Source: an uncultured Sediminibacterium sp.
GTDB lineage: Bacteria; Bacteroidota; Bacteroidia; Chitinophagales; Chitinophagaceae
DNA: 23,817 bases
Direction: 5' to 3'
Assembly: GCA_937907555.1 (NCBI GenBank)
Contig: CALEST010000435.1
Coordinates: 1 to 23,817, forward strand
Shown here: in pieces, positions 21,771-23,817 of the stretch
Layout: each line of letters starts with the position of its first letter
How positions within the stretch are numbered: the stretch's first letter is position 1
Made by a program: the position numbers and the translations under genes
The notes under the pieces: generated by a model
Database searches by the model: none
What the model was told of the DNA's origin: nothing
What the model saw: only the letters and a program-made list of their open reading frames with translations

Positions 21771-22658
21771 CTATCGGTTATTGGCCATCCAGGCTTCTAC
21801 CGCACTGAATACAGGCTGGCTTAATGGTACGTTGGGCAATCTCAACTGATTGTCAATTAAGCCCATCTTATACATAAATGCTTTTACACCTGCAGGATTG
21901 TTTTCTGCAAACATTAAATCATAGGTAGGGATTAATTCATCATTGATTGCTCTGGCTTGTTTATAATCATTCATCAGGCAGGCTCTTACCATATTTCCAA
22001 ACTCAAGCGGAAATGCATTGGCGGCAACACTAATAACTCCTTCCATACCACAAGCTATTTGGGGCAAGGCCAACGCATCATCTCCACTTAATACCAAAAA
22101 GCCTTCAGGACGTTCTTTCAGTATTTGCATACACTGAGCCATGTCTCCGCTGGCTTCTTTAATTCCTATAATATTTGGCACTTCATTCGCAAGTCGAAGG
22201 GTTGTTCCCGCAGACATATTTCTGCCCGTTCTGCCAGGTACATTATACAGAATGACAGGTTTGGTTGATGCTTCAGCAATCAATTTGTAATGCTGAAAAA
22301 TGCCTTCCTGTGAGGGTTTATTGTAATAAGGAGCAGCACTTAATACAGCTGTAGCTTTCTCAAGCGGCAGTATTGTAAAGTCTTCTAGCAAATGCTTGGT
22401 ATCATTTCCGCCTATCCCTACTACCACGGGTACCCTGCCTGCTATTTTTTCATAGCAAAAATGCAGAATATCTGTTTTTTCTGCTGTGGAAAGCACAGGC
22501 GTTTCACCTGTTGTGCCCAATAAAACCAGGTATTCCACGCGATTGGAAATTAAAAATTCTATGACTTTACCCAATGCAGGAAAATCTATTGTATGCTCTT
22601 TGGTAAATGGGGTTATTACCGCAACACCTGTTCCTTTTAATTGATTTTGAACTTGCAT
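21771..22658 (-). CDS. dapA: 4-hydroxy-tetrahydrodipicolinate synthase
   Basis: 295 residues, the normal length. It condenses pyruvate with aspartate semialdehyde, the first committed step to lysine and diaminopimelate in the cytoplasm. Class I aldolase active-site residues are visible: GTTGE (48-52) with the threonine of the proton relay, Y112 (SAAPYYNKP), Y138 and R143 (LYNVPGRT), and the Schiff-base lysine K167 (GIKEASGD). SGDDALALP (191-199) is also typical. It lies 5 bases downstream of accA and reads with it as an operon, linking fatty-acid and cell-wall precursor supply. The family also contains N-acetylneuraminate lyase-like aldolases, but these motifs favour DapA. Confidence 0.94.
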   Translation of the reverse strand: MQVQNQLKGTGVAVITPFTKEHTIDFPALGKVIEFLISNRVEYLVLLGTTGETPVLSTAEKTDILHFCYEKIAGRVPVVVGIGGNDTKHLLEDFTILPLEKATAVLSAAPYYNKPSQEGIFQHYKLIAEASTKPVILYNVPGRTGRNMSAGTTLRLANEVPNIIGIKEASGDMAQCMQILKERPEGFLVLSGDDALALPQIACGMEGVISVAANAFPLEFGNMVRACLMNDYKQARAINDELIPTYDLMFAENNPAGVKAFMYKMGLIDNQLRLPNVPLSQPVFSAVEAWMANNR

Positions 22659-22663
22659 AAATC

Positions 22664-23674
22664 TTATATAGCAGACTCTTCCCAGAATCCCATTTTACAA
22701 TACTTATTAATTCTATTGTTGACTCTTTCAGCAGGATCAACATTTTTAAATTCAGCCAAAGCCTGTTGTATATTTTTCTTCAATATATCGGCTGCCTCCT
22801 GATAGTCCCAGTGCGCTCCACCCAATGGCTCCGGCACAATCTCATCTACCAGTCCAAATCCTTTCATGTCCGATGCTGTTAGCTTTAACTGCTCAGCAGC
22901 TGTCTCTTTCTTGTCCCAGCTTCTCCATAAAATAGAACTACAACTTTCCGGAGAAATAACAGTGTACCAGGTATTCTCCATCATCAGGGTTTTATCACCA
23001 ACTCCTATACCCAATGCGCCTCCACTTGCACCTTCACCGATAATTACAACAACAATGGGTACTTTCAGTCTCATCATCTCGTAAATATTACGGGCAATGG
23101 CTTCACCCTGTCCTCTTTCTTCGGCTTCCAGGCCAGGGAAAGCACCTGGAGTATCAATCAGGGCAATGACAGGCTTGTTGAATTTTTCTGCCAGCTTCAT
23201 TAAGCGAAGTGCCTTTCTGTAACCTTCCGGGTTGGCCATACCAAAATTCCTCATTTGGCGCATTTTGGTATTAACTCCTTTTTGCTGTCCCAGGATCATT
23301 ACCGTTTCTCCGTCTAGTTGAGCAAAACCTCCTACCATGGCTTTATCGTCCTTTACATTCCTGTCACCATGCAATTCCACAAAATTGGAGCACATTTTCT
23401 CAATATATTTCAGGGTATAAGGTCTGTCCGGATGACGGCTCAGTTGTACCCTTTGCCAGGGAGTTAATTGAGCCGTAATCTCTTTCCTTTTTTCAAGAAT
23501 AGACGCTTCCAATTGTTGCAGCGTTAGGGTATAGTCTATTTTAGGATTCTTCTCAGCTAATTTTTTTGTAGCATCAATTTGTTCATATAACTCTTTGATG
23601 GGGGTTTCAAAATCAAGAAATTGTCTATTGGGGTATTGAGGCATATTATATGATTTGGCGGTAAAAATAGGCAT
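22664..23674 (-). CDS. accA: Acetyl-CoA carboxylase carboxyltransferase subunit alpha
   Basis: 336 residues as opened. It pairs with AccD to transfer CO2 from carboxybiotin to acetyl-CoA, giving malonyl-CoA for fatty-acid synthesis. An N-terminal helical region with QFLDFETPIKELYEQI leads to the crotonase-like domain: LSRHPDRPYTLKYIE, FVELHGDR, VMILGQQKG, ALIDTPGAFPGLEAEERGQ and IGEGASGGALGIGVGD. All are classical AccA signatures. The start is uncertain. ATG at 23674 gives ten extra residues, while ATG at 23644 begins M-P-Q-Y-P-N-R-Q-F-L-D-F, nearer to common family starts. Neither has a clear Shine-Dalgarno sequence. Ten A in the sense strand lie just upstream of the first ATG. The tRNA-Asp gene is divergent. 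Confidence 0.95.
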   Translation of the reverse strand: MPIFTAKSYNMPQYPNRQFLDFETPIKELYEQIDATKKLAEKNPKIDYTLTLQQLEASILEKRKEITAQLTPWQRVQLSRHPDRPYTLKYIEKMCSNFVELHGDRNVKDDKAMVGGFAQLDGETVMILGQQKGVNTKMRQMRNFGMANPEGYRKALRLMKLAEKFNKPVIALIDTPGAFPGLEAEERGQGEAIARNIYEMMRLKVPIVVVIIGEGASGGALGIGVGDKTLMMENTWYTVISPESCSSILWRSWDKKETAAEQLKLTASDMKGFGLVDEIVPEPLGGAHWDYQEAADILKKNIQQALAEFKNVDPAERVNNRINKYCKMGFWEESAI

Positions 23675-23694
23675 TGCTTTTTTTTTTGAAAAGA

Positions 23695-23727
23695 TTTGTT
23701 TGAAAAACTCTTTTCCCCTTATCTTTG
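23695..23727 (+). promoter_or_regulatory. Bacteroidota-type promoter of tRNA-Asp
   Basis: TATCTTTG at 23720-23727 is an exact match to the -7 consensus TAnnTTTG of the phylum. Upstream TTTG occurs at 23699-23702 (17-base spacer) and at 23695-23698 (21-base spacer), both within the tolerated range for the -33 element. Initiation would fall near 23734, giving about 30 bases of leader before the mature tRNA. Confidence 0.65.
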
Positions 23728-23763
23728 CAATCCCAAAAACGACATAACCTGTCGGAAAGGAAT

Positions 23764-23817
23764 GGATCGGTAGTTCAGTTGGTTAGAATGCCGCCCTGTC
23801 ACGGCGGAGGTCGCGGG
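23764..23817 (+). tRNA. tRNA-Asp (GTC), 3' end outside window
   Basis: Bases 23764-23770 (ggatcgg) form the 5' acceptor strand. The D arm is gttc...gaat (23773-23789), the anticodon stem ccgcc/ggcgg (23791-23795 with 23103-type partner 23803-23807), and the loop ctgtcac carries anticodon GTC at 23798-23800. The variable region aggtc and the first T-stem strand gcggg end the window. The sequence agrees closely with bacterial tRNA-Asp. About 20 bases of the 3' part are missing because of the window edge. Confidence 0.95.

Noticed and set aside
1..23817. CRISPR arrays, rRNA, prophage, integrase or defence genes
   Set aside because: No regularly spaced repeats and no recognisable motifs of these classes were found in any frame.

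Overview
The window is AT-rich and densely coded, and looks like a chromosomal piece of a Bacteroidota bacterium, probably Chitinophagaceae or a close relative (inference). The grounds are a promoter of the phylum's TAnnTTTG type ahead of the tRNA, a phosphoglycosyltransferase of the form I associate with Bacteroidota (cysteine-bearing insert, then a VGNRPLPLYEAEK stretch), weak or absent Shine-Dalgarno sequences, and gene starts close behind the preceding stops.

Layout. (1) 1-421: 3' end of ispD (isoprenoid synthesis), meeting the next operon with overlapping stop codons. (2) 6843 down to 418, minus strand: one compact six-gene operon of GT2 glycosyltransferase, MaoC-like hydratase, long acyl-CoA dehydrogenase, Gfo/Idh/MocA sugar oxidoreductase, WcaJ-type polyprenyl glycosylphosphotransferase and FemAB/GNAT-like protein. 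(3) 6945-8554, plus strand: a stand-alone receiver followed by a phosphoglycosyltransferase fused to a degenerate receiver. (4) 8657-18634, plus strand: the core of a Wzx/Wzy-type exopolysaccharide locus: single-repeat TolC-like protein, Wzz-type co-polymerase with a C-terminal BY-kinase-like ATPase, processive-type GT2, FkbM methyltransferase, an easily missed 49-aa membrane protein, Wzy-like polymerase, TuaH-like GT4, Wzx flippase and GT14 transferase. (5) 18636-19130, minus strand: a two-helix membrane protein of unknown function. (6) 19193-21279: two more GT2 enzymes. (7) 21347-21769: a second stand-alone receiver. (8) 23674 down to 21771: accA-dapA housekeeping operon. (9) 23764 to the end: a truncated tRNA-Asp with a good promoter.

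Working model (inference). The receiver-fused phosphoglycosyltransferase loads the first sugar phosphate on undecaprenyl phosphate. The GT2, GT4 and GT14 enzymes extend and branch the repeat unit, and FkbM may methylate it. Wzx flips it, Wzy polymerises it and the Wzz-ATPase sets chain length. No Wza-type outer-membrane export protein is encoded here. The gene abutting wzz is a half-length TolC-like protein, so export through a single-repeat TolC pore is the most original hypothesis. Two kinase-less receivers, one directly upstream of a pseudo-receiver fused to the initiating enzyme, suggest control by receiver/pseudo-receiver pairing. A long inverted repeat around the tolC-like start is a second candidate control point.

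No CRISPR array, transposase, integrase, rRNA or phage gene was seen. No stretch over 300 bases lacks a gene.
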